In this document: one piece after another, positions 29,633 through 37,194 of the stretch
Layout of the letters: every line of letters starts with the position of its first letter
How positions within the stretch are numbered: the first letter of the stretch is position 1
Assembly: GCA_963699305.1 (NCBI GenBank)
Contig: OY969431.1
Location: 1,798,001 to 1,862,000 of the forward strand
Length of the DNA stretch: 64,000 nucleotides
From: JBGQAS01 sp963699305
GTDB lineage: Bacteria > Chloroflexota > Anaerolineae > Anaerolineales > Anaerolineaceae
Reading direction: 5' to 3'
Made by a program: the position numbers and the translations under genes
Notes under the pieces: model-generated
What the model was told of the DNA's origin: nothing
Databases searched by the model: none
What the model saw: the letters and a program-made list of their open reading frames with translations, nothing else

Positions 29633-29914
29633 TTATGTTCCTCTTTTTTCTCTTCAATTTCCGGTTGTTTGCTTGAATCGGCATCGAGTTTTTTGATCGT
29701 CCGCATCAAGTTGTAGAACCCGATAAAGATCCCAAAAACCAACAGACCGATCGTGAAGATATAAGCGGTACCAAACACCCGATCCAGCACGAACCCGAGC
29801 AACACACCGCCAAAGATCGGTACCGCCAAGTTCCACCCAACCGTCATTGCATTGAGCGTATCGCGCGCATAATTCGCGCGTTTCCTGGGGTTTGGGCGGT
29901 TTACGCTTCAGCAT
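29629..29914 (-). CDS. atpQ: N-ATPase AtpQ (AtpI/AtpZ-like), N-terminus frame-shifted
   Basis: A protein of about 94 residues with two helices (VPIFGGVLLGFVLDRVFG and IFTIGLLVFGIFIGF) and a Lys/Glu-rich C-terminus. Read from the ATG at 29914, which overlaps the atpC stop, the first ten residues (MLKRKPPKPQ) are followed by a shift of one base near 29880; the true frame then continues KRANYARDTLNAMTVGWNLAV to 29629. Without correction the protein would start at the internal ATG at 29847, losing the basic N-terminal segment. AtpQ probably aids c-ring assembly or Mg2+ handling as proposed for AtpI/AtpZ; this is family knowledge, not visible here. Confidence 0.78.
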
Positions 29915-30267
29915 GCCGCCTCGCTTTCCTTCGCTGCTGCCTTCAATTGCTTGAGCAATCCCTCTTCCAGGCGACCATGCAAAACTTCGCCCTTTGGTGA
30001 GGATTCAAAACCTGCTTCCATAACCAACAGGTTGATGGTATTTCCATCCACATGCAGGATGCCTGCATCCAATTTCAATTCACGGACATCCTCGCCCACC
30101 AGATATTCCACTGTCCCCGCCTGGGTTGCACCGATCAACGGCAAATGCCCCGGCATGATCTCCAGGGCACCGCTGCCTTTCATGCGGCAGGCAAATGCCG
30201 ACACATCGGTTTGTTCCAACAGGATTTTGGTGGGGGTTGACACTTTCAAAAGCAATCTAGGATGCAC
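29908..30267 (-). CDS. atpC: N-ATPase epsilon subunit
   Basis: A 119-residue F1 epsilon subunit of the central stalk. The N-terminal beta-sandwich is clear (EIMPGHLPLIGATQAG corresponds to the conserved GILPGHAPL region), and a short helical tail (about 96-119) follows. It overlaps the end of atpD by 11 bases, so it is translationally coupled to beta. It regulates ATP hydrolysis and anchors gamma to the c-ring. Confidence 0.9.
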   Translation of the reverse strand: MHPRLLLKVSTPTKILLEQTDVSAFACRMKGSGALEIMPGHLPLIGATQAGTVEYLVGEDVRELKLDAGILHVDGNTINLLVMEAGFESSPKGEVLHGRLEEGLLKQLKAAAKESEAAC

Positions 30268-31672
30268 GGATGGCCTCCTCTTGCTTCATGGTTTCTGCTT
30301 TTTGTGCTGCTTCTTCGATGACACCGACCATATAAAACGCCTGCTCAGGCAAGTGATCATACTCACCGTGCAGGATGGCTTTGGTGCTCCGCAGGGTATC
30401 TACCAGGCTGACATACTTGCCCGGCATGTTGGTGAAACCCTCGGATACGAAAAATGGTTGGGTGAGAAAACGCTGCAAGCGCCTAGCCCGCATCACGATG
30501 GTGTGGTCCTCGTCGCTTAATTCCTCCATGCCGAGGATGGCGATGACATCCTTCAATTCCTCATATCGCGTCAGCATCATGCGGGCTTCCGTGGCAATAG
30601 CATAATGCTCCTCGCCTATATACACCGGGCTGAGCAGCGAGCTGCGTGATTCCAACGGGTCAATGGCAGGGTACAATCCCAGGCTCACCTGGCGGCGGGA
30701 AAGCACCGTGAAGGCATCCAGGTGTCCGAACGTCGCCACAACTGCGGGATCGGTGAAATCATCGGCAGGCACATACACCGCCTGGATTGACGTTATGCTG
30801 CTTTGACTGGTGGTGGTGATGCGCTCCTGCAGTTCGCCCATTTCGCTTTCCAGGGTGGGCTGGTAACCCACCGCGGAAGGAAGCCTGCCCAACAGGGCGG
30901 ATACTTCTGCTCCCGCCTGGATGTAACGGAAAATATTATCCAGGAATAATAATGCCGGACGTCCTTCCAGGTCGCGGAAATATTCCGCCATGGTTAATGC
31001 AGTCAACGGAACGCGCAGCCGGGCACCCGGTGGTTCTTTCATTTGTCCAAAAACCAACACCGCATTTTCATATACACCGCTGGCTTTCAATTCCTTCCAC
31101 AGTTCATTACCCTCACGGCTGCGCTCACCAACACCAGCGAAAAGGACGATCCCCGAATGTTCCTTGATGGTATGGCGCATGAGTTCGATCATCAACATGG
31201 TCTTGCCCACTCCCGCGCCGCCAAATAACCCGATTTTGCCTCCCTGTGGGTAAGGTGTGAGAAGGTCGATGGCTTTGATGCCGGTTTCAAATGGCTTGGT
31301 GCTGATGCGCTGCTGGCTCAGTGATGGAGATGCAGCATGGATGGGTTTTAATTCAGCATCCGTCACAGCGGGAAGATCGTCGATCGGTTTTCCAAGGACA
31401 TTGAACATGCGCCCGAGAGTTTGCCTGCCGACTGGGACGAGGATCGGCTTGCCGGTATCGAACACCGGCATCCTGCGGCGCAATCCTTCCGTGTTGCCCA
31501 TGGCGATTGCACGGACGGTGTTTGAATTGATGTGCTCCTGCACTTCCACCACCAAGACGCCTTCGTCGTGTTGGATCTCCAATGCGTTATGAATTCCGGG
31601 CAAATCCCCTTCCCGGAATTCCACATCGACAACCACACCAAAAACCCGCACAACCGTGCCGAAATTTTCCAA
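30257..31672 (-). CDS. atpD: N-ATPase beta subunit (catalytic)
   Basis: A 471-residue catalytic F1 subunit. Walker A GGAGVGKT, the catalytic GERSREGNELW glutamate region, LFLDNIFRYIQAGAEVSALLGR and PSAVGYQPTL are all present. The start is set at a TTG at 31672, because AGGAG lies seven bases upstream and the family normally begins close to GTVVRVxGxVVDVEF; the upstream ATG at 31756 would add 28 residues without homology. It leads the nine-gene N-ATPase cluster. Confidence 0.93.
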   Translation of the reverse strand: MENFGTVVRVFGVVVDVEFREGDLPGIHNALEIQHDEGVLVVEVQEHINSNTVRAIAMGNTEGLRRRMPVFDTGKPILVPVGRQTLGRMFNVLGKPIDDLPAVTDAELKPIHAASPSLSQQRISTKPFETGIKAIDLLTPYPQGGKIGLFGGAGVGKTMLMIELMRHTIKEHSGIVLFAGVGERSREGNELWKELKASGVYENAVLVFGQMKEPPGARLRVPLTALTMAEYFRDLEGRPALLFLDNIFRYIQAGAEVSALLGRLPSAVGYQPTLESEMGELQERITTTSQSSITSIQAVYVPADDFTDPAVVATFGHLDAFTVLSRRQVSLGLYPAIDPLESRSSLLSPVYIGEEHYAIATEARMMLTRYEELKDVIAILGMEELSDEDHTIVMRARRLQRFLTQPFFVSEGFTNMPGKYVSLVDTLRSTKAILHGEYDHLPEQAFYMVGVIEEAAQKAETMKQEEAIRAS

Positions 31673-31684
31673 ATTAAATCTCCT

Positions 31685-31749
31685 GCCAGGCGAGCTACAG
31701 CCCGCCTGGCACACCCTAACATTATAAGACTGACTCAACAAGGGGGTAA
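31685..31749 (-). promoter_or_regulatory. atpD: Promoter and 5' hairpin of the ATP synthase operon
   Basis: On the minus strand a TTACCC -35-like element (31744-31749), 17-base spacer and TATAAT -10 (31721-31726) predict a start near 31714. A perfect 8-bp hairpin (31703-31710 with 31685-31692, 10-base loop) fills almost the whole leader and ends directly at the AGGAG of atpD (31680-31684). It could stabilise the mRNA 5' end or keep the ribosome site open. The -35 is weak. Confidence 0.5.
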
Positions 31750-31778
31750 TACCCAAAAAAATTAGAAATCTCTTAGAA

Positions 31779-32981
31779 TTATCCGATGTTTTCGGATCTT
31801 AACCAATTAGATTCTTTGTCCTGCAGGAACGCGATTGCTCGCTGTGTCAATTCCAAGCTTTCACCTAGCTTATCGATATCCATCCACTCCAGCGTATCAT
31901 CCGGGGTGTGATGCACTCCCGGCCAGCCTGCCGAGCTGAGCGGGATGCTTGGAATGCCCCTCCAGGCAAAAGCGGTGTGGTCGGATTCCACCCAGGGATC
32001 CACCCAGCTGACTGCGGGATATTCCTGCTGGACGGCGCGCAAGCCCTGCTCGAGCTGCTGCGACCCCGCCATCAGCGTGATGCTGTTGCTGCCCAGCTTG
32101 ATGCCCACGCCGTCGATATTGATCACAGCCAGCAAGTTGGCTACATCCTCGGGGGAGCTTTGTTCAAAGTAAACAGTCGGCTCGATGGCACTGCCATCCT
32201 CTCCACTGAATGCAACCAATTCGATGCCGGTATCGGTTTTTTGCAGTGTTTGTGCCAATGTCAGTATGATGGCTGTACCGCTGCCATTATCAAACGCGCC
32301 CGGTGTGGTGTGGTCGGTATCATAATGAGCGCTGATCAAGATGCGTTCTTTGCGCTTCCCTTCCCGCCGCGCCACCACGCTGAACGTACTGGAAGGGATC
32401 CGCTGGCTCTCAATTTGTATCATCACTGGCTGGTCACCATGCTGAAGCAGGTACAATCCCGTCCGTGCAGAAACAGAGACCGAGGGGATCGTGAATTCCC
32501 AATCTTCATATATTGGGCGGTAGACATCCAACTTTGGGCTGACCATGATCACCGCTGCAGGCTGTTTTTTCTCCAGCATCTGCACAACAGGGTCGGGTCC
32601 TTGGATATAACAGGCGTAGCGCGGCGTCCAATCCTGGCGGGTCAATGCACCGGTGAGGACGGCAATTTTTCCGGCGATGTCCGCTCGTTTCAATTCCTCA
32701 ACGGTGCAGCAGAACACCAACTTTCCTTTCACATCACACGGAGGCGAGAAAGTGTTAACCTTAGCTTCCAAAACGTTGTCATCGCATTCGAGTACACCAG
32801 CCTTGCAGGTCCATTGCGGGCAGGGATATTCCTGGCGGGTTGTTTTCCAACCAAATTCCTGAAATATCTTTTCTACATATTCACCTGCAGTGTTGATGGA
32901 AGGCATACCAATCCAGCGTTTGCCGATGTTGACTGTCAAATGTTCCAAATGCCCCCATGCCAGTTCCTTCGCTGATTTCAT
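31779..32981 (-). CDS. M28-family zinc metallopeptidase/aminopeptidase
   Basis: A 400-residue peptidase with a protease-associated (PA-like) insertion before the catalytic part. Zinc ligands and catalytic residues: HYDTDHTTPGAFDNGSG (first His, bridging Asp), SGEDG (catalytic Glu pair position), NIDGVG, SDHTAF and the late HTPDD. No signal peptide, so it is probably intracellular or released otherwise. The start at 32981 is chosen because GGAGG stands five bases before it. It is upstream of the ATPase operon on the same strand but with its own spacing of 106 bases. Confidence 0.87.
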   Translation of the reverse strand: MKSAKELAWGHLEHLTVNIGKRWIGMPSINTAGEYVEKIFQEFGWKTTRQEYPCPQWTCKAGVLECDDNVLEAKVNTFSPPCDVKGKLVFCCTVEELKRADIAGKIAVLTGALTRQDWTPRYACYIQGPDPVVQMLEKKQPAAVIMVSPKLDVYRPIYEDWEFTIPSVSVSARTGLYLLQHGDQPVMIQIESQRIPSSTFSVVARREGKRKERILISAHYDTDHTTPGAFDNGSGTAIILTLAQTLQKTDTGIELVAFSGEDGSAIEPTVYFEQSSPEDVANLLAVINIDGVGIKLGSNSITLMAGSQQLEQGLRAVQQEYPAVSWVDPWVESDHTAFAWRGIPSIPLSSAGWPGVHHTPDDTLEWMDIDKLGESLELTQRAIAFLQDKESNWLRSENIG

Positions 32982-33077
32982 TAAATCCTCCACATATTGG
33001 GTTTACTTCTCGAGAAGCACAGCTTAATTGTATAACCCTGGTGTACAAGTGGAGGGTTTAAAATCTGCGTTTTGAAA

Positions 33078-33827
33078 TTATCGTTTGGCGATCATTTCTT
33101 CCAGGATGGCGATCACACGCTTCGCCCGTTTTTCCTGTTCCGCAAGCGCTGTCATCCATTGGTCAGAAGGATAGATAATCTCGTGCTGGTCGGGTGTATC
33201 CAGCACCTGGCGCAGTTGGCTGAAATCCCCCTTATCCACGCGCTGCATGAGGCGATGGATCGACATCATCCCAAAACCACTGTGCAGCAATAATTCAATC
33301 ACCCTCAACCGGTCAATCTCTCGCTGCGAGTATCGCCGGTAGCGATTTTCCGGGTTGCGCGGGACAGCGATCAATCCATTGCGCTCCCAATTGCGCAATT
33401 GATCCACCGACAGGTCAAGCGTGTTGGCGGTTTCACCGATGGACAACGTATTGCGGTTTATCTTACTTGCCATCCCGTTTACCCAACGATCAATCACCCG
33501 CAATGCTTTGGCGGCTCTTCGTTGCTCCTTTGTGATCGAATCCAGATAGGACCCAGCGTGTTCGGCTGCCTGCTCCAATTCCCCGGACACGGTTAGCGCA
33601 ATCACACGGTATGCCTTCCGCCGGATGATCCTGCCGGGATACAGACCATCCAACGCAGTCCTCGCCAGGTGCATTTGGTCCAGGTGCTCTTCCGTGTACA
33701 ACCGGTAACCATTTACGGCGCGCGGCACACGGGCGATCAAGCCCCATTTTTCATACAACAACACCGTATTGGGATGACAGCCCACAGCCCGAGCGATTTT
33801 GGATGTGCTCAACGGATTAAACGGCAT
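33078..33827 (-). CDS. MerR-family regulator with two tandem HTH domains
   Basis: A 249-residue protein with two MerR-type winged helices, at about residues 5-60 (SKIARAVGCHPNTVLLYEKWG, GYRLYTEEH) and 127-190 (IGETANTLDLSVDQLRNWERNG, YRRYSQREI). MerR proteins normally have one. The C-terminal 50 residues form an amphipathic helix for dimerisation; no metal-binding cysteines are seen. It is divergent from the small membrane protein at 33901, with a 73-base shared regulatory region, so that gene is the most likely target. Ligand unknown. Confidence 0.85.
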   Translation of the reverse strand: MPFNPLSTSKIARAVGCHPNTVLLYEKWGLIARVPRAVNGYRLYTEEHLDQMHLARTALDGLYPGRIIRRKAYRVIALTVSGELEQAAEHAGSYLDSITKEQRRAAKALRVIDRWVNGMASKINRNTLSIGETANTLDLSVDQLRNWERNGLIAVPRNPENRYRRYSQREIDRLRVIELLLHSGFGMMSIHRLMQRVDKGDFSQLRQVLDTPDQHEIIYPSDQWMTALAEQEKRAKRVIAILEEMIAKR

Positions 33828-33835
33828 GTGATATA

Positions 33836-33863
33836 TTACCCTGAAATGAATTCCTCCTATAAT
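33836..33863 (+). promoter_or_regulatory. Putative promoter of the MerR-linked membrane protein
   Basis: TTACCC (33836-33841), 16 bases, TATAAT (33858-33863), then AAGGAAGG before the start at 33901. It lies in the region shared with the divergent MerR gene. The -35 matches the consensus only in part. Confidence 0.35.
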
Positions 33864-33900
33864 AATATCAATTATCTTTGCCAACAAAAAGGAAGGCACC

Positions 33901-34389
33901 ATGAAACCTGAACATAAAAAATATATCCTGACACAAATGGTCTGGTCGGCTGGTATCAACTTCATCATCAACGGTCTGGTGGCCTGGTTGATCTACAAAA
34001 AATACGCATTCATACCGCTGTTGGGAGATACCAGTATCAGCATGGACGCCATTTTTACCGTGGTCATCATCACCTTTATCAACGTTCCGCTGGTCGCCGC
34101 CGGTATTTTGAAGTTGCTCAATGAGAAAAAATTGCCGCCCTATGAAAGCAAGAAACCCATGCCCCAGGCGCTGCGCTGGCTGGTGCGCCATATCTGGGTA
34201 TACGACTTGGTCATCACCATCCTGCTCGCCATCGCCCTGCCCCTGATCCTGGTGGGTAAATTGGAGCTTCTCCATATCACCCAGATGCGTTTTTGGTTCT
34301 TTGTATTCTATAAAGCCGCATTTGGGGCATTTCTTGGAGCACTGGCTAATGGACTGGTCTGCCTGAGCGAATTAAAGGCTTCTGTATAG
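33901..34389 (+). CDS. Small four-helix membrane protein next to MerR regulator
   Basis: I do not recognise this 162-residue protein. Four hydrophobic helices are visible at about residues 12-30, 48-70, 97-118 and 127-150, with short basic loops (PYESKKPMPQALRW). There is no signal peptide or catalytic motif. AAGGAAGG precedes the start by five bases. Its divergent arrangement with the double-HTH MerR regulator suggests it is that regulator's target, possibly in drug or stress response; this is inference. A strong terminator follows. Confidence 0.65.
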   Translation: MKPEHKKYILTQMVWSAGINFIINGLVAWLIYKKYAFIPLLGDTSISMDAIFTVVIITFINVPLVAAGILKLLNEKKLPPYESKKPMPQALRWLVRHIWVYDLVITILLAIALPLILVGKLELLHITQMRFWFFVFYKAAFGAFLGALANGLVCLSELKASV

Positions 34390-34411
34390 AAAAGGATCGT
34401 TGAAAATAATT

Positions 34412-34449
34412 ACAAGGAAAGTCAGAAAACAGTGGCTTTCCTTGTTTTT
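34412..34449 (+). terminator. Rho-independent terminator
   Basis: A 10-bp perfect stem (34412-34421 with 34436-34445) followed by a run of T residues ends the small membrane-protein gene. Convergent with the DUF1801 gene. Confidence 0.8.
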
Positions 34450-34450
34450 G

Positions 34451-34885
34451 TTATTGCTTAAGGGAATAGGGGTCGAATCGTGATGATGCAACGATCAAGT
34501 TCCGCAAATCCTCCCAGGGCACTTCTTCAAAAGCGCGGATAACGACAAACCGCTTTGCCACCCCTTTTCCCTGGAGCAACTTTTCAGGATCAGCGATAAA
34601 TGCCCCGTGGATGAACGCCAGCCGGACATGGTCCTTGTGGATGCCGATCTGGCAAATTCCACCGCTGACCGGTCCGCCGCGCGATTCATCGTAATAGGTC
34701 AACCCGCGCCACAGGATGATCTCTGTTGCGCCGGGAGCCACTTCGGCAATGACGTTGCGCAGTTCCAGGACGATATCCCGAAATTCAGGTTTCGTCCGTT
34801 CGAGGAAATGTTGAACTTCGGTGAGCGACAGCATTTTTACATCCATTTGACCAAACAGGCTTTGCGTTATCGAACCGGACTCCAC
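34451..34885 (-). CDS. DUF1801 (YdhG-like) small protein
   Basis: A 130-144-residue protein with the DUF1801 fold: LRNVIAEVAPGATEIILW, ICQIGIHKDHVRLAFIHGA and the C-terminal WEDLRNLIVAS segment are typical. Function in bacteria is unknown, though the domain resembles frataxin-like/YdhG proteins. The start is unsure: a GTG at 34885 overlaps the upstream methyltransferase gene by 19 bases, whereas an ATG at 34846 would not overlap it. No strong Shine-Dalgarno supports either. Confidence 0.7.
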   Translation of the reverse strand: MESGSITQSLFGQMDVKMLSLTEVQHFLERTKPEFRDIVLELRNVIAEVAPGATEIILWRGLTYYDESRGGPVSGGICQIGIHKDHVRLAFIHGAFIADPEKLLQGKGVAKRFVVIRAFEEVPWEDLRNLIVASSRFDPYSLKQ

Positions 34886-35376
34886 GGTTTCAATCTGGGT
34901 ATCCAGCGTGGAACATTCGACTTATATTCCTTGTACTCCTCTCCAAAGCGCTTTATCAATCCAGGTTCTTCCGAGACTTTAAAATAAATCGCATTGACCA
35001 CAACATTCAGCACCGCCAGTGCGGTAGTTCCAATCGATCCAAAAAGGACGGCTTCCCCGAACAGGATGATGATCAGGCTGAGGATCATGGGATTACGGAC
35101 ATGCGCATATGGACCGACAATAATAAGCTTTTCGGTCGGGTCCCAGGGCATGATGGTCCCCTTGCCGGACTTAATGAATACGATGATGGTCTTGATCAGA
35201 AAATAAAACCCAACCCAGATAAGCACAGCTCCGGCAATTACCAGATTGATGGATGGAGAAATCACCGGGTAGGAAGGGACTGCGCTTTCCAGGCGGATGA
35301 TCAGACCTGGAAGGATAAAGCACATGAGAAAGGGTGCAATGAACGAACTGGCGTGACGAAGGAAATTTTTCATCAA
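34867..35376 (-). CDS. Isoprenylcysteine carboxyl methyltransferase-like membrane methyltransferase
   Basis: A 169-residue membrane protein with about four helices and the ICMT/PEMT signature: GPYAHVRNPM near residue 90 (SAM-binding), then EEPGLIKRFGEEYKEYKSNVPRW at the C-terminus split over residues 136-158. Bacterial members methylate lipids or small molecules rather than prenylated proteins. It is followed by the DUF1801 gene with a 19-base overlap. Substrate unknown. Confidence 0.8.
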   Translation of the reverse strand: MMKNFLRHASSFIAPFLMCFILPGLIIRLESAVPSYPVISPSINLVIAGAVLIWVGFYFLIKTIIVFIKSGKGTIMPWDPTEKLIIVGPYAHVRNPMILSLIIILFGEAVLFGSIGTTALAVLNVVVNAIYFKVSEEPGLIKRFGEEYKEYKSNVPRWIPRLKPWSPVR

Positions 35377-35417
35377 GGCATGTTTCCTCTGATTATTCTA
35401 CCTGATTCCAACCATAA

Positions 35418-35448
35418 ACAAAAAGACTGCTTTCTATAGAAGCAGTCT
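35418..35448 (-). terminator. Rho-independent terminator of the tRNA-Ser(GCT) gene
   Basis: A 9-bp stem (AGACTGCTT at 35424-35432 and its complement at 35440-35448) followed on the minus strand by five T residues lies directly after the tRNA. Confidence 0.75.
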
Positions 35449-35452
35449 CAGG

Positions 35453-35543
35453 CGGGGAGGGGGGGATTCGAACCCCCGGTCGAGGCATTCACCCCGACAA
35501 TCACTTAGCAGGCGATCCCGTTCAGCCACTCCGGCACCTCCCC
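35453..35543 (-). tRNA. tRNA-Ser (anticodon GCT)
   Basis: A 91-nt serine tRNA with acceptor stem GGGGAGG/CCTCCCC, discriminator G and a long variable arm. The anticodon GCT corresponds to plus-strand 35507-35509. CCA is not encoded (the next bases read CCT). Confidence 0.95.
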
Positions 35544-35675
35544 GGGATCTGCGCTCATTTTGGTTTGGAAGGCGGATGGTAAGGGTTTAGAATATCACAC
35601 CCTTGCGGTGCCCATGTTGGCACTTCCCTGCAACGTTCCGTTTCCCTTTTCCAACCATCCTTGCGTTAAGCAAGA

Positions 35676-35763
35676 TGGCGGAGGGAGAGGGATTCGAACC
35701 CACGTTGGCTTTCACCAAACCTGTTTTCAAGACAGGCGCCTTAAACCGCTCGGCCATCCCTCC
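35676..35763 (-). tRNA. tRNA-Ser (anticodon TGA)
   Basis: An 88-nt serine tRNA with acceptor stem GGAGGGA/TCCCTCC, discriminator G and encoded CCA. The anticodon TGA corresponds to plus-strand 35727-35729. It is 132 bases upstream of the GCT tRNA on the same strand. Confidence 0.95.
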
Positions 35764-35827
35764 AGAATGAGAGCGTTGTGATTTTATCATAAGGCAGGGG
35801 CAGGGTAAAGGCAGGTGGACGGGAATA

Positions 35828-35856
35828 TTGTCGCATCCATACGGGCATGCTATAAT
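35828..35856 (+). promoter_or_regulatory. Promoter of the small lipoprotein gene
   Basis: TTGTCG (35828-35833), 17-base spacer, TATAAT (35851-35856) with an extended TG at 35848-35849. The start site would be about 20 bases before an AGGAG ribosome site and the ATG at 35887. Confidence 0.6.
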
Positions 35857-35886
35857 CCAGCCGCTATTACCAGGAGAAATTGTTTC

Positions 35887-36285
35887 ATGAAAAAATGTAT
35901 ATTAGGGTTCTTACCCATTCTCATTATTCTATTGGCTGCAGGTTGTCAATCGGCGGATGTTGCCCCGGTGCAGGCAGTGGAATCCTACCTAAGCGCCCTG
36001 ACCAGCAAGGACCAGGATGCGCTCATCACCCTTTCCTGCAAAGAATGGGAGGATCAATCCCTGCTGGAATATGACGCGTTTGGCAACGTGACCACCGAGC
36101 TGAAGGACTTGAAGTGCTCGCTTTCAGGCAAAACAACCAACGAGCAGGGCGAGACCGTCACCCTGGTGAACTGCAGCGGTTCCATCTCGGCTTCGTACAA
36201 TGGCGAGATGCGCACCTTCGACCTGAGCAAGCGCATCTACCAGGTCGTCAACCGTGGCGGGAGCTTGCAGATCTGCGGGTATTGA
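35887..36285 (+). CDS. Small secreted lipoprotein, unknown function
   Basis: A 132-residue lipoprotein: signal peptide with lipobox LAAGC, then a compact domain of about 110 residues that begins VQAVESYLSALTSKDQDAL, like the NTF2-like or SnoaL-like folds in many surface lipoproteins. Three to four cysteines (SCKEW, LKCSL, VNCSG, ICGY) could form disulphides outside the membrane. AGGAG precedes the start at 35887, and a good promoter is found upstream. It is 11 bases before the next lipoprotein gene, probably one transcription unit. Confidence 0.72.
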   Translation: MKKCILGFLPILIILLAAGCQSADVAPVQAVESYLSALTSKDQDALITLSCKEWEDQSLLEYDAFGNVTTELKDLKCSLSGKTTNEQGETVTLVNCSGSISASYNGEMRTFDLSKRIYQVVNRGGSLQICGY

Positions 36286-36296
36286 TCCGTATTCCT

Positions 36297-37185
36297 ATGC
36301 CCGGTAAATTCCATCGTTTCCTATCGGTATTGCTCATTGTTGCATTCCTGACTGCCTGCACATCGATGCAGACCGCTGTGCCTACCGTTCAGCCGACCGC
36401 GACCATCACGATTACACCCACGGCGACTGCCACCCTCATGCCTGCCACGCCCCAACCCACCCCGCGCAGCGTGGACGATTGGAAAGACTGGCCCATCCTG
36501 CCGCTCGTATCCGATGCCGCCAAAGCCATATACCAGCGCGGCCTTGCGCTCGGTACCAACCCGCATCATTTTTCGGTGTTCGGCGATTGCCAGAGCATGG
36601 CGAACGTGTTCATGGCGCGCTGACGACCAGGAACCGGATGTGGTCGCCGAGCTGGCAGCCAGCCTGCAGGAGACCATTGCCAATTTCCCGGGCTCATTCA
36701 GGCGTGTCGGTCCATCCACCTGGCCGGGTACCACGTTTGGCGCGCTCCTGTGGGACGGTTGGATCGACCGAACCCTGTTCAACTACTGCCCCGAAAATGA
36801 AACGGCGCTCGATTGTGAACTGCGCGTGTGGAACCCTTCCATCGTGCTCGTCAACATCGGCACGCACTGGGACGCGCGGAATTACGAGTACCTGCAAAGC
36901 ATGCTGCAGCAGCTCATCGAACGCGGCGTGCTGCCCGTGCTGGCGTTCAAAGCCGATAACCGCGAGGGCGACGAACGCCTGAACCGCGAGATCGCCCAAG
37001 CAGCCATCCAGTTCGACCTGCCGGTATGGAACTTTTACCATGCTGCATCCGCACTGGAAAACAACGGGCTCAAGCACGCCCCCGACGACCGTGACATTTA
37101 CCTCACCGATGCGGGGTTGGACCTGCACCGCTCTTCGGCGCTCGAAGCGCTAGATTCAATCTGGCGCCAACTGACCGGGCAATAA
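36297..37185 (+). CDS. SGNH/GDSL-like lipoprotein hydrolase, one frameshift
   Basis: A lipoprotein of about 295 residues: signal peptide with lipobox LTAC, a Thr/Pro-rich linker to residue 60, then an SGNH-like domain. The first frame (to 36623) has FSVFGDCQS, the block I nucleophile region; the second (about 36624-37185) has PSIVLVNIGTHWD (block III-like) and DAGLDLHRS near the end (block V Asp/His). One base is lost near 36617. Homology to SGNH hydrolases is by motif order only. It may modify cell-surface glycans or esters. Confidence 0.62.
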
Positions 37186-37194
37186 AATTTCCTT

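Noticed and set aside
31908..32975. A 355-residue open frame opposite the M28 peptidase
   Set aside because: Antisense to a clear peptidase; no supporting signals.
35400..35800. Integration site at the tandem tRNA-Ser genes
   Set aside because: No repeat of the tRNA 3' end was noticed nearby and no recombinase gene is present.
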